Shown piece after piece: positions 1-8,659 of a stretch of 64,000 nt of DNA. Source of the stretch: Campylobacter concisus (GTDB lineage Bacteria; Campylobacterota; Campylobacteria; Campylobacterales; Campylobacteraceae); assembly GCF_003048835.2 (NCBI RefSeq), contig NZ_CP060705.1, positions 372,001 through 436,000 on the forward strand. Direction: 5' to 3'. The position numbers and the translations under genes were made by a program. Under the pieces are notes generated by a model. That model was not told the origin of the DNA. It made no database searches and worked only from the letters and a program-made list of their open reading frames with translations. Numbering within the stretch: position 1 is the stretch's first letter; each line of letters begins with the position of its first letter.

Positions 1-116
1 AAGAGCTAGCTAAAATTTACTTCGAGGATCTTCTAGGTAAGAGCTTAAATTTATTCATCGATGAAAAAAGAACTCCTGCTTTAGGACATCACATAAACGA
101 TCTAGAGCTTTTATAA
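1..116 (+). CDS. C-terminal end of an unidentified protein (cut by window edge)
   Basis: An open frame runs in from the left edge (codons in phase with base 3) and stops with TAA at 114-116, giving the last 37 residues. They are mixed hydrophobic and charged, with no motif I recognise. The gene points the same way as the ClpP-like gene 96 bases downstream and may belong to the same mobile-element operon. Confidence 0.5.
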   Translation, partial: ELAKIYFEDLLGKSLNLFIDEKRTPALGHHINDLELL

Positions 117-212
117 ACTACCAAGCCACCGGCTCTAGAAGCAATAGGTGGAATTTAAAGGCTCATCTACTATCTTAAACTTCTCTCACAAAAATCAAAA
201 CAAGGAGAGAAG

Positions 213-770
213 ATGGCAGAGTTTGACAAGTTAAATTTCGCCGACATTCACATGAGCTTACTAGCTGATAGAAACATCTTTTTATATGGGCAGATCGATC
301 AAGAAATTTGCCTAACTACACAAAAAACGCTTTTGTATCTTGACAGCGTAGATCAAAGCGACATAAACATATATATAAGTGGCCCTGGAGGCTCGATATA
401 TGATGGCTTTGGACTAATCGACTTTATGAAGACCATAAAATCACCAATCAATACATTTTGCGTGGGGCTAGCTGCCTCTATGTCCGCACTTATATTTTTA
501 AACGGAGATAAGCGCTATATGCTGCCAAACTCAAGCCTCATGCTTCATCAGCCTCTTGGTGGTGCATCAGGTCAGGCAAGCGACATCGAACTAATCGCAA
601 ATCAAATTTTAAAAATCAAATCAAAAGTCAATGAGATGATAAAGGCTAACAGCAACCTAAAAATAGCAAAGATAGAACAGCTCACCGATAGAGACTGCTA
701 TATAGACGCATCATCAGCCATCGCTTATGGCCTAGCCAATGAAATAATATCAACTAATAAAGGAGAATAA
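213..770 (+). CDS. ClpP-like serine protease on a mobile element
   Basis: This is a 185-residue ClpP-fold protease, predicted cytoplasmic. The catalytic triad is recognisable: Ser89 in GLAASMSA, His112 in LMLHQPLGG and Asp161 in TDRDCYID, with the His-Asp spacing of E. coli ClpP and two residues fewer between Ser and His. The GPGG oxyanion strand (about 57-60) is present. It starts at ATG 213 behind a strong AAGGAGAGAAG site. Only one base separates it from the coupling-ATPase gene, so the two are probably co-translated. It is unlikely to be the housekeeping clpP, because the neighbours are transfer and integrase genes. ClpP-like proteases also occur as phage head-maturation enzymes, but no head genes are visible here. 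The partner ATPase and substrate are unknown. Confidence 0.85.
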   Translation: MAEFDKLNFADIHMSLLADRNIFLYGQIDQEICLTTQKTLLYLDSVDQSDINIYISGPGGSIYDGFGLIDFMKTIKSPINTFCVGLAASMSALIFLNGDKRYMLPNSSLMLHQPLGGASGQASDIELIANQILKIKSKVNEMIKANSNLKIAKIEQLTDRDCYIDASSAIAYGLANEIISTNKGE

Positions 771-771
771 T

Positions 772-2331
772 ATGTCAGTTTTTTCACTAATTAATAATAC
801 AAAAGGTGCAGCCCTCTCTGCTGCTTCAAACGCTCTTAGCATACCTATTAGCTTTACGCATGCGATGATAACAGGGCAAACAGGTTGCGGTAAGACCACT
901 TCAGCGATCCTGCCAGCGATGGATGAGCGTATAAAAGTAGGGCATGGGATGCTTGTCTTTGACTACAAAGGAGTTGAGCATAAAAAGGTTAAATTTCTAG
1001 CCAATAAGCATGGCAGACTAAAAGATGTCGTAATGATAAATGTGCCATGGGGAAACAAAATAAATATAATGGATGACGCAAGTGAGAGTTTATTGATGAA
1101 TTTCTTTCAAAAGACATTTGGCACAAAACGTGATCCTTTTTGGGGAAATTTAGCGGCAAATATCGCTACAAAGTCCCTTTCAACGATGAAGGCGATATGT
1201 GACCTTACAGAGCAAGGTTTTTGCACCCCATATATAGAAAATAGAGCAAAAGATATAAAGCCAAGCTTTGCAAATTTATGCAAATCAACCCAGCAGCTAG
1301 GTGACTTTAAAAAATTTTATGCCTTAGTTAAGCTGGTAGATGACCATGTAAAAAGCGACACAGCATTTGCAAAAGGTATAAGCAAAAGAAGACACTTGGC
1401 TAACTCTTTAAATGAGAAAATTTGGGCATTAGGCGAGTTTAATGAAAAATCTGAAAATTTCATACAAGCTTTTAAGGAGTATGAAGGTGTAAGAAATGAT
1501 GAAGAGTCACAAAAAGCAAGGCTTTTCTCAAACTACACATTTATGCTTTTTGCCTTGCAAAGCATAGCTGACGATGAGATGCTAAACTATCATGGCAATA
1601 GCATAAGCAAGCTACTAAATGAAGGAAAGATAGTCGTTGTAAATTCTCAGGGGCTAAAAGATAGTGCGGTTGAGCTTATGCTAAATTCCACCCTTTCAAA
1701 TATGGCGCAACGCATAGCAAACGAAGAGAAGGTGCCAGTTAGTATCTTTATAGACGAGGCGCAGCGTGTGCTAAATCCATCAACCGACCTACACGCTGAC
1801 GTGCTAAGAGAGGCTAGAGTTGAGCTAATACTTGCTTTTCAAAACGAAGATGTGCTAAAAAGTAGCCTTGGTAGCGACTCAAGATATAAAGAGCTGGTAG
1901 GAAATTTAACCAATCAATACTTCTTTAAAAACTCGGTCAGACAATACGCCAGCGGAGAGGATAAGGACTTTAGCAAGTTAAAAAAATTTGAGTATTACCA
2001 CGATGGTAAAATTTATAAAGCCTCGCCTATATTTATAGATGAAAATGACCTATTAAAGGCTGAGCTAAGCTATCAAAAAGAGCTTGGCATCGGTAGTAGT
2101 TTTACTAATGTAGCTCTTGGAGATAATGAAATTTTGGTATATAACGAGCAGCTATTTAAAAGGCGCTCTTTGCTCATCAAACAAGACATAGTGACAAAAA
2201 AGAAGTCTGAAGTGCCAGTGCTAAATCAAAAACTTGATGCGCTGCTTAAAAAGCTAAATGCTTTAGTTCAAGAAGCAAATGAAGCAAATGAAGCAAATGA
2301 CGAAGATAAAGAGCTCTGGCAGTTTTTATAA
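772..2331 (+). CDS. VirD4/TraG-type coupling ATPase (T4CP-like)
   Basis: This 519-residue P-loop ATPase has Walker A GQTGCGKTT at residues 35-43 and Walker B SIFIDEAQ with Asp328-Glu329. The arrangement is that of TraD/TraG/VirD4 coupling proteins, which feed DNA or protein substrates to a type IV secretion channel. The N-terminal membrane helices of classical VirD4 are absent, so it resembles the soluble, TraM-recognition-domain type. The C-terminus carries an EAN tripeptide repeat and an acidic tail. It follows the ClpP-like gene by one base and ends before a convergent terminator. No relaxase or T4SS channel gene is in the window, so an ATPase with another role cannot be excluded. Confidence 0.75.
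   Translation: MSVFSLINNTKGAALSAASNALSIPISFTHAMITGQTGCGKTTSAILPAMDERIKVGHGMLVFDYKGVEHKKVKFLANKHGRLKDVVMINVPWGNKINIMDDASESLLMNFFQKTFGTKRDPFWGNLAANIATKSLSTMKAICDLTEQGFCTPYIENRAKDIKPSFANLCKSTQQLGDFKKFYALVKLVDDHVKSDTAFAKGISKRRHLANSLNEKIWALGEFNEKSENFIQAFKEYEGVRNDEESQKARLFSNYTFMLFALQSIADDEMLNYHGNSISKLLNEGKIVVVNSQGLKDSAVELMLNSTLSNMAQRIANEEKVPVSIFIDEAQRVLNPSTDLHADVLREARVELILAFQNEDVLKSSLGSDSRYKELVGNLTNQYFFKNSVRQYASGEDKDFSKLKKFEYYHDGKIYKASPIFIDENDLLKAELSYQKELGIGSSFTNVALGDNEILVYNEQLFKRRSLLIKQDIVTKKKSEVPVLNQKLDALLKKLNALVQEANEANEANDEDKELWQFL
2272..2298 (+). repeat. Three tandem copies of a 9-bp unit (gaagcaaat)
   Basis: Three perfect in-frame copies of gaagcaaat encode the EAN repeats near the C-terminus of the coupling ATPase. 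Copy-number change would lengthen the tail by three residues without shifting the frame. Confidence 0.9.
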
Positions 2332-2342
2332 GATGTAAATTT

Positions 2343-2367
2343 ACTCATGGGAGAGCTTCCCATGAGT
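2343..2367. terminator. Bidirectional hairpin between convergent genes
   Basis: A perfect 10-bp stem (actcatggga, 2343-2352, and tcccatgagt, 2358-2367) with a 5-nt loop fills the 38-bp gap between the convergent stop codons at 2331 and 2370. The flanking T-runs are short, so termination efficiency is uncertain. Confidence 0.65.
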
Positions 2368-2369
2368 GT

Positions 2370-4346
2370 TTAGTTGCTAAAATATTGATTAAGTATATCT
2401 AGTGCTTTCTTGTCGCCTAGTTTATAGTATGCTTTATTTAGCGCGTCTTTTGCCTCTTGTTTTGCATTGGTATAATTGCCATATATGCATAATATTTCGC
2501 CTAAATTTGTGCATCCCCTAGCATAGTTGTAGTCATAACAAGATTTTTTGAAGTAAGAGTATGCGTTTTGTATATTTTTTTCAAAGCCAGCGCCATCTCT
2601 ATAATTTACACCAAGGTAGTTACAACCTTTACCACTTCCTGCGTCACAAGCTTTTTTATTATATTTATTAGCCAAAGTTAGATCTTTAGTTATTCCATAG
2701 CCATATTTATAGTTATAGCCAAGACTTGCACATCCATCAGCATCGTTATTTAGATCGCAAGCTTTTTGATAGTATTTATTAGCTTCTTTAATATCCTTTT
2801 TTATACCATCACCTTCCCCGTATCCAGCACTAAGGATAAAGCAGCTCTTGTCATCTTTTAGATCGCACCCTTTTTTAGCAAATTCGATAGCTTTTTTTAG
2901 ATCCTTAAAGATATTTGCGTCATCCTTAAAAAGTTCGCTTGCATACCCACAAGATTTAGCCATACCAAGATTACAAGCTTTTTCATAATTTATGGCAGCA
3001 CTATCTATCTTTTTTTCAAGCCAATATAGATTGGCTAGATTTTGGCAAGCAATACCAATATTAAGATCACAAGCTCTTTGAAAAAACTCTTTTGCTTTGT
3101 TTGTATCCGCTAAGACCCCATCTCCATTTTTGTAATTAATGCCCAAATTATTACAAGATCCGCCATCTCCTAAATTACACCCCATCGCATAATATTCATT
3201 TGCTTTCTTGTAATCACCCTTGTTGCTATATTCTAATCCCAATTCAAAGCAAGCAAGACTATTGTTTAGAAGGCATCCATGTTCGCCGTTAAAAACTGTA
3301 TTTGCTTTAGAGACATCAACTTTTTTATATATCTCATAAGCTACTTTTATATTTTTTTCAGAGGGATTACCTTTTAGTAGATTACCAGCTAAAGCCTTGC
3401 AAGCTTCTTTGTCGTTATTGTTACAAAGCTTTGTATAGATCTCGTTTGCATGCTCTAGGTCGTTTTTTTGTTCATAATCTTTAGCCAGTTTTATGCAGCC
3501 ATCGCTTATCCCTATCTCGCAAGCGATTTTTGCATCGTCTTCAAGTGCTTTTTGCCTATCGCAAGCTTGCGTATTATCTGATTTGCAAGATGTTTTGTAG
3601 TATTCATAAGCCTCTTTATAATCTACATTTTTTATCTTCTCTAAAGTAAAACTACTAGTTTGATAGTTGCCATGTTCATAAAGCATACCTAGTTGATAGC
3701 AGGCTTTAGAGTCAGATTTGCACTTCTCTTTGAGAAGACTTATTGCTTTGTCTGCATACAGCTTTGCTGCAGTGTCATGCTTCTTTTCATAAAAGTATGC
3801 CAACTTCATACAACTATCGCCATTTTGATTTTCGCATTCATTTCCTAGACTATAAATTTCATATCTGCTTGGATTTCCCAAGAATATAAACGCAGAGGCT
3901 GCAGCTACAGCAAGTATAAAAATAGATATAGCATATATAAATTTATATTTTTTTATGTGCTTTTTTAGTTGCTCTTTGTTTTCTCTTTTTTTGGCTTCTT
4001 CGGCAAGTCTAGCTTCTTCTAGCTCACGTTGTCTTTGCTCTCTCAAGCGAATTGCCTCTTCTTCTTTTTCTTTTCTTAGCTGCTCATCTCTTGCTTCTTC
4101 TTCTAACTTTTGCAGCCTTTTTCTTTCACTCTCTTCTTGCTCTTTAATGATCTCTTTTTTGGTTTTTGGCATAAAGTGCAAGGTTTCACCACAAAATCTG
4201 CACTTGGTGGCATTTGTCTTTACTTCTTCTTTACAAAAAGGGCACTGCGTTTTTAGTTGTGTATCGCAGATTGGACAAAATTCCAAGTCCTTTTCTATTT
4301 CTTCAGCACAAAAAGGACATTTGACTAGATTGTTATTCATGCCCAA
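2370..4346 (-). CDS. Zinc-ribbon membrane protein with Cys-rich Sel1/Hcp-like repeats
   Basis: This 658-residue protein has three parts. Two CxxC...CxxC zinc ribbons lie at residues 10-27 and 35-52. A strongly charged coiled coil follows (about 64-132), then one membrane helix (about 136-157). The rest, about 500 residues, is a series of Sel1-like helical repeats carrying Cys-x7-Cys pairs, the pattern of Helicobacter cysteine-rich (Hcp) proteins where the pair forms a disulfide. By the positive-inside rule the ribbons should be cytoplasmic and the repeats periplasmic. It is the second gene after the related zinc-ribbon membrane protein, six bases downstream of it. The function is unknown; repeats of this type usually bind proteins. 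The ribbon-coil-helix-Sel1 combination is unusual. Confidence 0.8.
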   Translation of the reverse strand: MGMNNNLVKCPFCAEEIEKDLEFCPICDTQLKTQCPFCKEEVKTNATKCRFCGETLHFMPKTKKEIIKEQEESERKRLQKLEEEARDEQLRKEKEEEAIRLREQRQRELEEARLAEEAKKRENKEQLKKHIKKYKFIYAISIFILAVAAASAFIFLGNPSRYEIYSLGNECENQNGDSCMKLAYFYEKKHDTAAKLYADKAISLLKEKCKSDSKACYQLGMLYEHGNYQTSSFTLEKIKNVDYKEAYEYYKTSCKSDNTQACDRQKALEDDAKIACEIGISDGCIKLAKDYEQKNDLEHANEIYTKLCNNNDKEACKALAGNLLKGNPSEKNIKVAYEIYKKVDVSKANTVFNGEHGCLLNNSLACFELGLEYSNKGDYKKANEYYAMGCNLGDGGSCNNLGINYKNGDGVLADTNKAKEFFQRACDLNIGIACQNLANLYWLEKKIDSAAINYEKACNLGMAKSCGYASELFKDDANIFKDLKKAIEFAKKGCDLKDDKSCFILSAGYGEGDGIKKDIKEANKYYQKACDLNNDADGCASLGYNYKYGYGITKDLTLANKYNKKACDAGSGKGCNYLGVNYRDGAGFEKNIQNAYSYFKKSCYDYNYARGCTNLGEILCIYGNYTNAKQEAKDALNKAYYKLGDKKALDILNQYFSN

Positions 4347-4352
4347 ATCCTA

Positions 4353-4904
4353 CTAAAAAAATAGTCTTAGAGATATCAATTGTGCAATAAGCAATACTAA
4401 AAATGCACCAATTGCCCAGCCATAATTAAATTTAACTGTTTTTACTGGAAGAACCTTATTTGCTATTGCACCCGCTATGATTTGTGCCACGGTCAAACCG
4501 ATTGAATAAACCACATAAACAATATTAATCATTTCCATACTATCATTTTTTATGCCTATACTAATCAAGAAGTATAATAAAACTGTTGATATAGTTGCTA
4601 GAGATATATATAGCAGGTTATCATATCCAGTATAGTATAGAGGCCCAAATATAAATGCCCAAAAGTTGAAGCCTTGTGGCTTTAGGATTACTTCTCCATC
4701 CCATGTTCTTATAAAACCAAGCGGGATTTCATTACTATTTGCTTGGTTTTGATATGGGAAATTATTCGCCATATTTTTTTGGCTATTCATTTGTTCTCTT
4801 GCTTGATTTTTGGCTTCCTCATTTAAGAAGCTACCACAAAATCTGCATTTAATAGCATCTTTGTTAATTGTCTCACCACAAAATGGACAAAATTTAGTCT
4901 CCAT
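4353..4904 (-). CDS. Zinc-ribbon multi-pass membrane protein, DUF2628-like
   Basis: The protein has 183 residues. The N-terminus is a zinc ribbon with Cys6, Cys9, Cys20 and Cys23, very like the ribbons of the downstream Sel1 protein. A linker of about 45 residues leads to a FNFWAFIFGPLYYTGYD segment typical of DUF2628-like membrane proteins, then three to four hydrophobic helices. It starts at ATG 4904 behind AAAGGAATG. It sits six bases upstream of the Sel1 gene, so the two are probably one operon and may form a membrane complex. The biochemical role is unknown. Confidence 0.7.
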   Translation of the reverse strand: METKFCPFCGETINKDAIKCRFCGSFLNEEAKNQAREQMNSQKNMANNFPYQNQANSNEIPLGFIRTWDGEVILKPQGFNFWAFIFGPLYYTGYDNLLYISLATISTVLLYFLISIGIKNDSMEMINIVYVVYSIGLTVAQIIAGAIANKVLPVKTVKFNYGWAIGAFLVLLIAQLISLRLFF

Positions 4905-5000
4905 ACTACATTCCTTTTTTATTTTTAAAGAATAGAACTATTCAAAGTGAATAATTCTATTTAACTTTTACTAAGCTCATTCTTAAAAATAAGCATAGCT

Positions 5001-5465
5001 TTAATAAATATAAGAAGGCATGGACTGCTTGAAGCCATATTGCATATCTAAGCCTTGTGGTATTTTAAACTTGTCTAGAATTTTTTTAAACTCATTAAGT
5101 TTTTTATTGAATTTTTGATAAATTTCGTCAAATTCCTCTTTGTCTGTGCAGCCTATGGACTGACAAAAGAGCCCAACTAGCTTGCTCCTGATCTTAAAGA
5201 CTTCATCGTATAGCTCTTTACAAAAATCTAATACATTTTGGTAAGTCAATGCCTCGCCTTGTTCGCCACCTATTGTGAAATCACTCGTTTCTGTAGTAAA
5301 TTCGCCAAGAGATGAACCGCTTAAAACAAAAGGGCATTCTTGTTTTAAGCCCATGATCGTCGCATCAAGCCAATCATTAATAGTCTCAAACGGATCATCA
5401 AATATATAAAGTTCGTCTGAGTAAGCAGGTCTGAACAAAAGTTCATTGTTATGAATTATTATCAT
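5001..5465 (-). CDS. Hypothetical protein (154 aa) coupled to recombinase gene
   Basis: This is an acidic 154-residue protein with no signal peptide or membrane helix and no family I recognise. The C-terminal half is predicted helical, with Lys/Glu-rich heptads. Its ATG overlaps the stop of the upstream 560-residue recombinase by four bases, so translation is probably coupled. It could be an accessory or cargo protein of the mobile element; nothing in the sequence decides this. Confidence 0.6.
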   Translation of the reverse strand: MIIIHNNELLFRPAYSDELYIFDDPFETINDWLDATIMGLKQECPFVLSGSSLGEFTTETSDFTIGGEQGEALTYQNVLDFCKELYDEVFKIRSKLVGLFCQSIGCTDKEEFDEIYQKFNKKLNEFKKILDKFKIPQGLDMQYGFKQSMPSYIY

Positions 5466-7144
5466 TTTTTGTCCTTTTTATTATTTTTATTATTTTTATT
5501 TGATTTAATGTGTGGTATTTTATTACTTGGTATATCTAAGTATTTGAAAATACCTGAATATTCATCAAATGCTTTTATGTCTCTTAATTTAGGTTTCAAA
5601 AGTTGAGATTGGGCGTATATGTCAAGAGCGTCGGAGAGATTATAACCCATCATTCCCCTAACTAGGTCATTATATTCTTCAAGATTCTTTCTATTGTTTT
5701 TATTTGTATTGTGGCCTAATTCATCTGCAACATTTACAATGGAGTCACTTATGTTGTTTATATGATCGTATTCTACTAATTTCTTAGCAAAGTTGCCTCT
5801 CAAGCGATGATCACTAACTTTTTTATCACTTATAACTTTTCTTATGCAGCCATTGGCTTTTTTATTAAAAGACTTTATTGTAGGGTATTGTTCTTTTATG
5901 GCTTTAACCCATTTATAATTATGTAAGTCTTTGATATTTTCATGTAGGACAATTACTCTTTTGGATTCGCTACTGCATTTGCCTTTTGCTGTATCTATAA
6001 TGACACAATTATATGTTTGCCCATCTATTGTCTCTGTTATGAAACTATTTTCATTTAATCTAAAGAATTCTTCCATACGAAGTCCAACATGTAGTTTAAA
6101 GCGAAAATAGTCTAGTATCTCTTTTTCTATATTATGTTCTCCAGAAAATAACAGCATTAACTCGCTCATAGAGAAATTTCTCTTTGTCGTTTTCTCTTTA
6201 ATACCAAATCGATCTATCGCTTCTTTTTTAAAAAAGTTATTACCAACTACTCCTAAATGCGCAAGTCTATTAAATACATTTGATAAAAAGCCTACTATAT
6301 TATTTGCTCTCTTTTTGTTTCTTGCTCTCACACCTTCTTCTTTAATAAGACCTTCATGAAAGTCCTCAGCTACTTTTACATTTATATCGCTTATGCTGAT
6401 GTCTCTATCATTAAGAAATTCCTTAAGCAGCTTAAGTGCATGATGGTACTCTTTTTTTGTACTATCACTAAAATTTCGCTTCCTTGCAACATGCTCCATA
6501 AAATCTTTTTCTATATCTTCAAAGTTTTCTAGTTTAACACCATATTGATGCTTTACAGGTACTATTTTTGTCTTTTCTTGTTTTATAATACACTCTCTAA
6601 TTTCTAAAAAAATATAACTCGGTATAAATTGACCCCTTACGAGAAAGCCATCTCTTACTTTATACACTCCATCAGATATTTTTTTACTCACTGGAGTGTT
6701 GTAATAATTATTAAAGTCTATCTGTCCATAATACAGTTGAAGAAAATTATCCCACTTTTTTTGATCTATATGAAGTTCTGGCGGTAGTTTATTTTGACTT
6801 ACGACTTGATCTTGATTAATGATTCTTTTTTTTCGAGACTCTTTTTCGGCTAAGTTGTTAAAAAAATTAGTAATCGTACTACTAACTATGCCTTTTTTAT
6901 CTAGTGATAAAATACACGGATACAAACTTGCTAGGTTTAAAAATATCTTAAGCCAATATTGTCTTTTTTTCTCGCCACTACACCTAGAATATCCCTTATT
7001 GAGGCAATATATTGCATCTTGCATCAATAACTTTATATCAGTATCATAATACGCCCTTACCCGCCCATGATGAACATCCTCATATTTTTCTACACAAAGC
7101 AGCTTTTGCATTGTCACATCCATAGATTTTTTATTGTTTTCCAT
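5462..7144 (-). CDS. Tyrosine recombinase (560 aa), first of a tandem pair
   Basis: The C-terminal half is a tyrosine-recombinase catalytic domain. The first Arg is in HVGLRMEEFF. The His-x-x-Arg box is DHRLRGNFAKKL. The distal box is ELGHNTNK, followed by the presumed nucleophile Tyr in NLEEYNDL. The N-terminal half, about 300 residues, is long for the family and includes a SAM-like DNA-binding segment around residues 210-300. A Lys/Asn-rich tail ends the protein. The RLRGNFAK motif is shared with the next recombinase, so the two are paralogs. It is probably an integrase of the left-hand element. It overlaps the 154-residue ORF downstream. Confidence 0.8.
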   Translation of the reverse strand: MENNKKSMDVTMQKLLCVEKYEDVHHGRVRAYYDTDIKLLMQDAIYCLNKGYSRCSGEKKRQYWLKIFLNLASLYPCILSLDKKGIVSSTITNFFNNLAEKESRKKRIINQDQVVSQNKLPPELHIDQKKWDNFLQLYYGQIDFNNYYNTPVSKKISDGVYKVRDGFLVRGQFIPSYIFLEIRECIIKQEKTKIVPVKHQYGVKLENFEDIEKDFMEHVARKRNFSDSTKKEYHHALKLLKEFLNDRDISISDINVKVAEDFHEGLIKEEGVRARNKKRANNIVGFLSNVFNRLAHLGVVGNNFFKKEAIDRFGIKEKTTKRNFSMSELMLLFSGEHNIEKEILDYFRFKLHVGLRMEEFFRLNENSFITETIDGQTYNCVIIDTAKGKCSSESKRVIVLHENIKDLHNYKWVKAIKEQYPTIKSFNKKANGCIRKVISDKKVSDHRLRGNFAKKLVEYDHINNISDSIVNVADELGHNTNKNNRKNLEEYNDLVRGMMGYNLSDALDIYAQSQLLKPKLRDIKAFDEYSGIFKYLDIPSNKIPHIKSNKNNKNNKKDKK

Positions 7145-7194
7145 CGAAAATCCTTTTTATGTTTATTATTAATTATACCGATTGCTTTCAAAAA

Positions 7195-8481
7195 TCACTG
7201 GTTATGTAAAAATTTAAAAATTTTTAGTCCAATCATAGAATTTTGCTTAGCTTTTAAAGATATTTCCTTTGCGTACGTATCAGTTGCAAGATCGGCACTA
7301 TGTCCTAGCAAAACAGATGTTAGATCGGTCAAGGAATTCTCCAAACAGTAATCCTTTATAGCCTTAGCAAAATTTCCCCTAAGCCTATGAAATGTAACGT
7401 TTGCTAGTGGGATACATTTATGGATGTGTCTATTTAATCGCTTACTAAAGTAATCGCTATTAACCTTACTGCTCTTAATATTTTCTAGCCACTTTAGATC
7501 GCTTAAATACTCAATATTTTCATGCAAAGGTATCTGTCTATACTTTTTCACTCCCCCTCTTTGTTTTGCAGTTCTAACATTTATAAATTTTATGCCATCT
7601 TCTTCGCCTACGCTTTTGCTATCAAGTTGCCAAATTTCATTTAGTCTTAATCCCGTATGAAGTGCAAACATCATATAATCTCTCAAATCTTTTCTTTGAG
7701 TGTCAAAAACTATCTTTAATTCATCTAGACTAAAGTTATCTTTCGGAGACTTCTCATCAGCTGAAATTTTAAAAGATGTAAGCATTTTAAAAGGATTGGT
7801 TGTGAGCTTGCCCATCTTTATGGCATAGTCAAAGAGCCTTTTTGAGTAAGATGTGTAGTTGTTGATGGTCTTTTTGTTAAGCTTTTTGCTTGCTAGAGTT
7901 GTTTGAAAATTTTCAGCATCACTGTAGCTAAACTCTTTACCTTGACGATCTTTAAAAAACTCATCCAAGAGCTTGCCAGTTTTAATGTAATAGCCCTTGG
8001 TCTTATCACTGGACTTTAGCTTTAAGCACTCTGTTTGTACATATCTTTTAGCTACTGCTTCAAAAGATAGCGGCGAGGTTTCTTTTGGGCTTAAAGATGC
8101 GTCCAATAATGTTTTGAACTCTTTTTCAAGCTTTTCTTCTGGAGCTACTAGATTATAAAATTTAGCTATCACCTCTTGTGAGAGCTCTTTATATTCGCTA
8201 ACATCTAAAAATATGCCATTTTGTTTAATACACCGCTCATTTTGTCTTTTAATGTTTATTAAGGTCCTTAGGCTTTTAGAATTTGCATGCGTCGTGGTTA
8301 TCTTTTTAGCAAGAGCTTCGTTGGCTGCGGCTTTTATAGAATTTGCCAGTCTTACCGCCTCATCTATATCTTTTGTGAAAAGGCAAAATTTAACAGTTAG
8401 CTTTTTACCATCTTTAAGAGCAGTATCAAAAAAATAGAAATTTGGTCTATTAGGAACCTTGGTAATCAATCTAGAGCTCAT
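7195..8481 (-). CDS. Tyrosine recombinase / integrase (428 aa) next to the tRNA att site
   Basis: This is an integrase-family protein with Arg in LHTGLRLNEIW, the box FHRLRGNFAKAI, GHSADLAT and the likely nucleophile Tyr in DTYAKE. An N-terminal arm-binding-like region and a central SAM-like domain (about residues 140-230) precede the catalytic part. Its start codon at 8481 faces the tRNA-Ser-derived repeat 140 bases away, the usual place for an integrase relative to its att site. The paralogous 560-residue recombinase follows 50 bases downstream, so both are probably transcribed together. Confidence 0.85.
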   Translation of the reverse strand: MSSRLITKVPNRPNFYFFDTALKDGKKLTVKFCLFTKDIDEAVRLANSIKAAANEALAKKITTTHANSKSLRTLINIKRQNERCIKQNGIFLDVSEYKELSQEVIAKFYNLVAPEEKLEKEFKTLLDASLSPKETSPLSFEAVAKRYVQTECLKLKSSDKTKGYYIKTGKLLDEFFKDRQGKEFSYSDAENFQTTLASKKLNKKTINNYTSYSKRLFDYAIKMGKLTTNPFKMLTSFKISADEKSPKDNFSLDELKIVFDTQRKDLRDYMMFALHTGLRLNEIWQLDSKSVGEEDGIKFINVRTAKQRGGVKKYRQIPLHENIEYLSDLKWLENIKSSKVNSDYFSKRLNRHIHKCIPLANVTFHRLRGNFAKAIKDYCLENSLTDLTSVLLGHSADLATDTYAKEISLKAKQNSMIGLKIFKFLHNQ

Positions 8482-8494
8482 AGAATGATCCTAG

Positions 8495-8556
8495 TTTCTG
8501 TAACAAAAGTGCAAATTTTCTGTAACAAAGCTGATTTGTCTGAAATTTAAGACAAA
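8495..8556. promoter_or_regulatory. Direct repeats and inverted repeat upstream of integrase
   Basis: Two copies of tttctgtaacaaa (8495-8507 and 8517-8529) are spaced 22 bases start to start, two helical turns, just upstream of the 428-residue integrase gene. They are followed by a perfect 7-bp inverted repeat, tttgtct/agacaaa (8535-8541 and 8550-8556). These are plausible arm-type binding sites or operators for the integrase or an excisionase. Confidence 0.45.
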
Positions 8557-8620
8557 AATATCTGCTAATAAATGCAGTTAAAACACCGAAATTTAGGGAA
8601 GTTGGAAAGAAAAATACTGT

Positions 8621-8648
8621 GTTTGTGGCGGACAGAGAGGGATTTGAA
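8621..8648. repeat. attL-like copy of the tRNA-Ser 3' end (28 bp)
   Basis: This 28-bp stretch is identical to 19225-19252, which spans the 3' end of tRNA-Ser(GCT) including its encoded CCA. Here the match ends abruptly and no tRNA follows, so this is the partial copy left at the far end of the integrated prophage. Confidence 0.88.
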
Positions 8649-8659
8649 TACTATACATT

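Noticed and set aside
213-770. Possibility that this is the housekeeping clpP
   Set aside because: Neighbours are a coupling ATPase and integrases, with no housekeeping gene nearby; a mobile-element copy fits better.
2272-2298. CRISPR-like or phase-variable repeat
   Set aside because: Three 9-bp units encode in-frame residues, so there are no spacers and length change would not switch the gene.
3955-4356. Ser/Leu-rich 133-residue plus-strand frame
   Set aside because: It is the complement of the charged coiled coil and zinc ribbons of the Sel1 protein; no promoter or ribosome site.
5001-8481. Recombinase-in-trio (RIT) element
   Set aside because: Only two tyrosine recombinases are present; the third coupled ORF (154 aa) has no catalytic motif.
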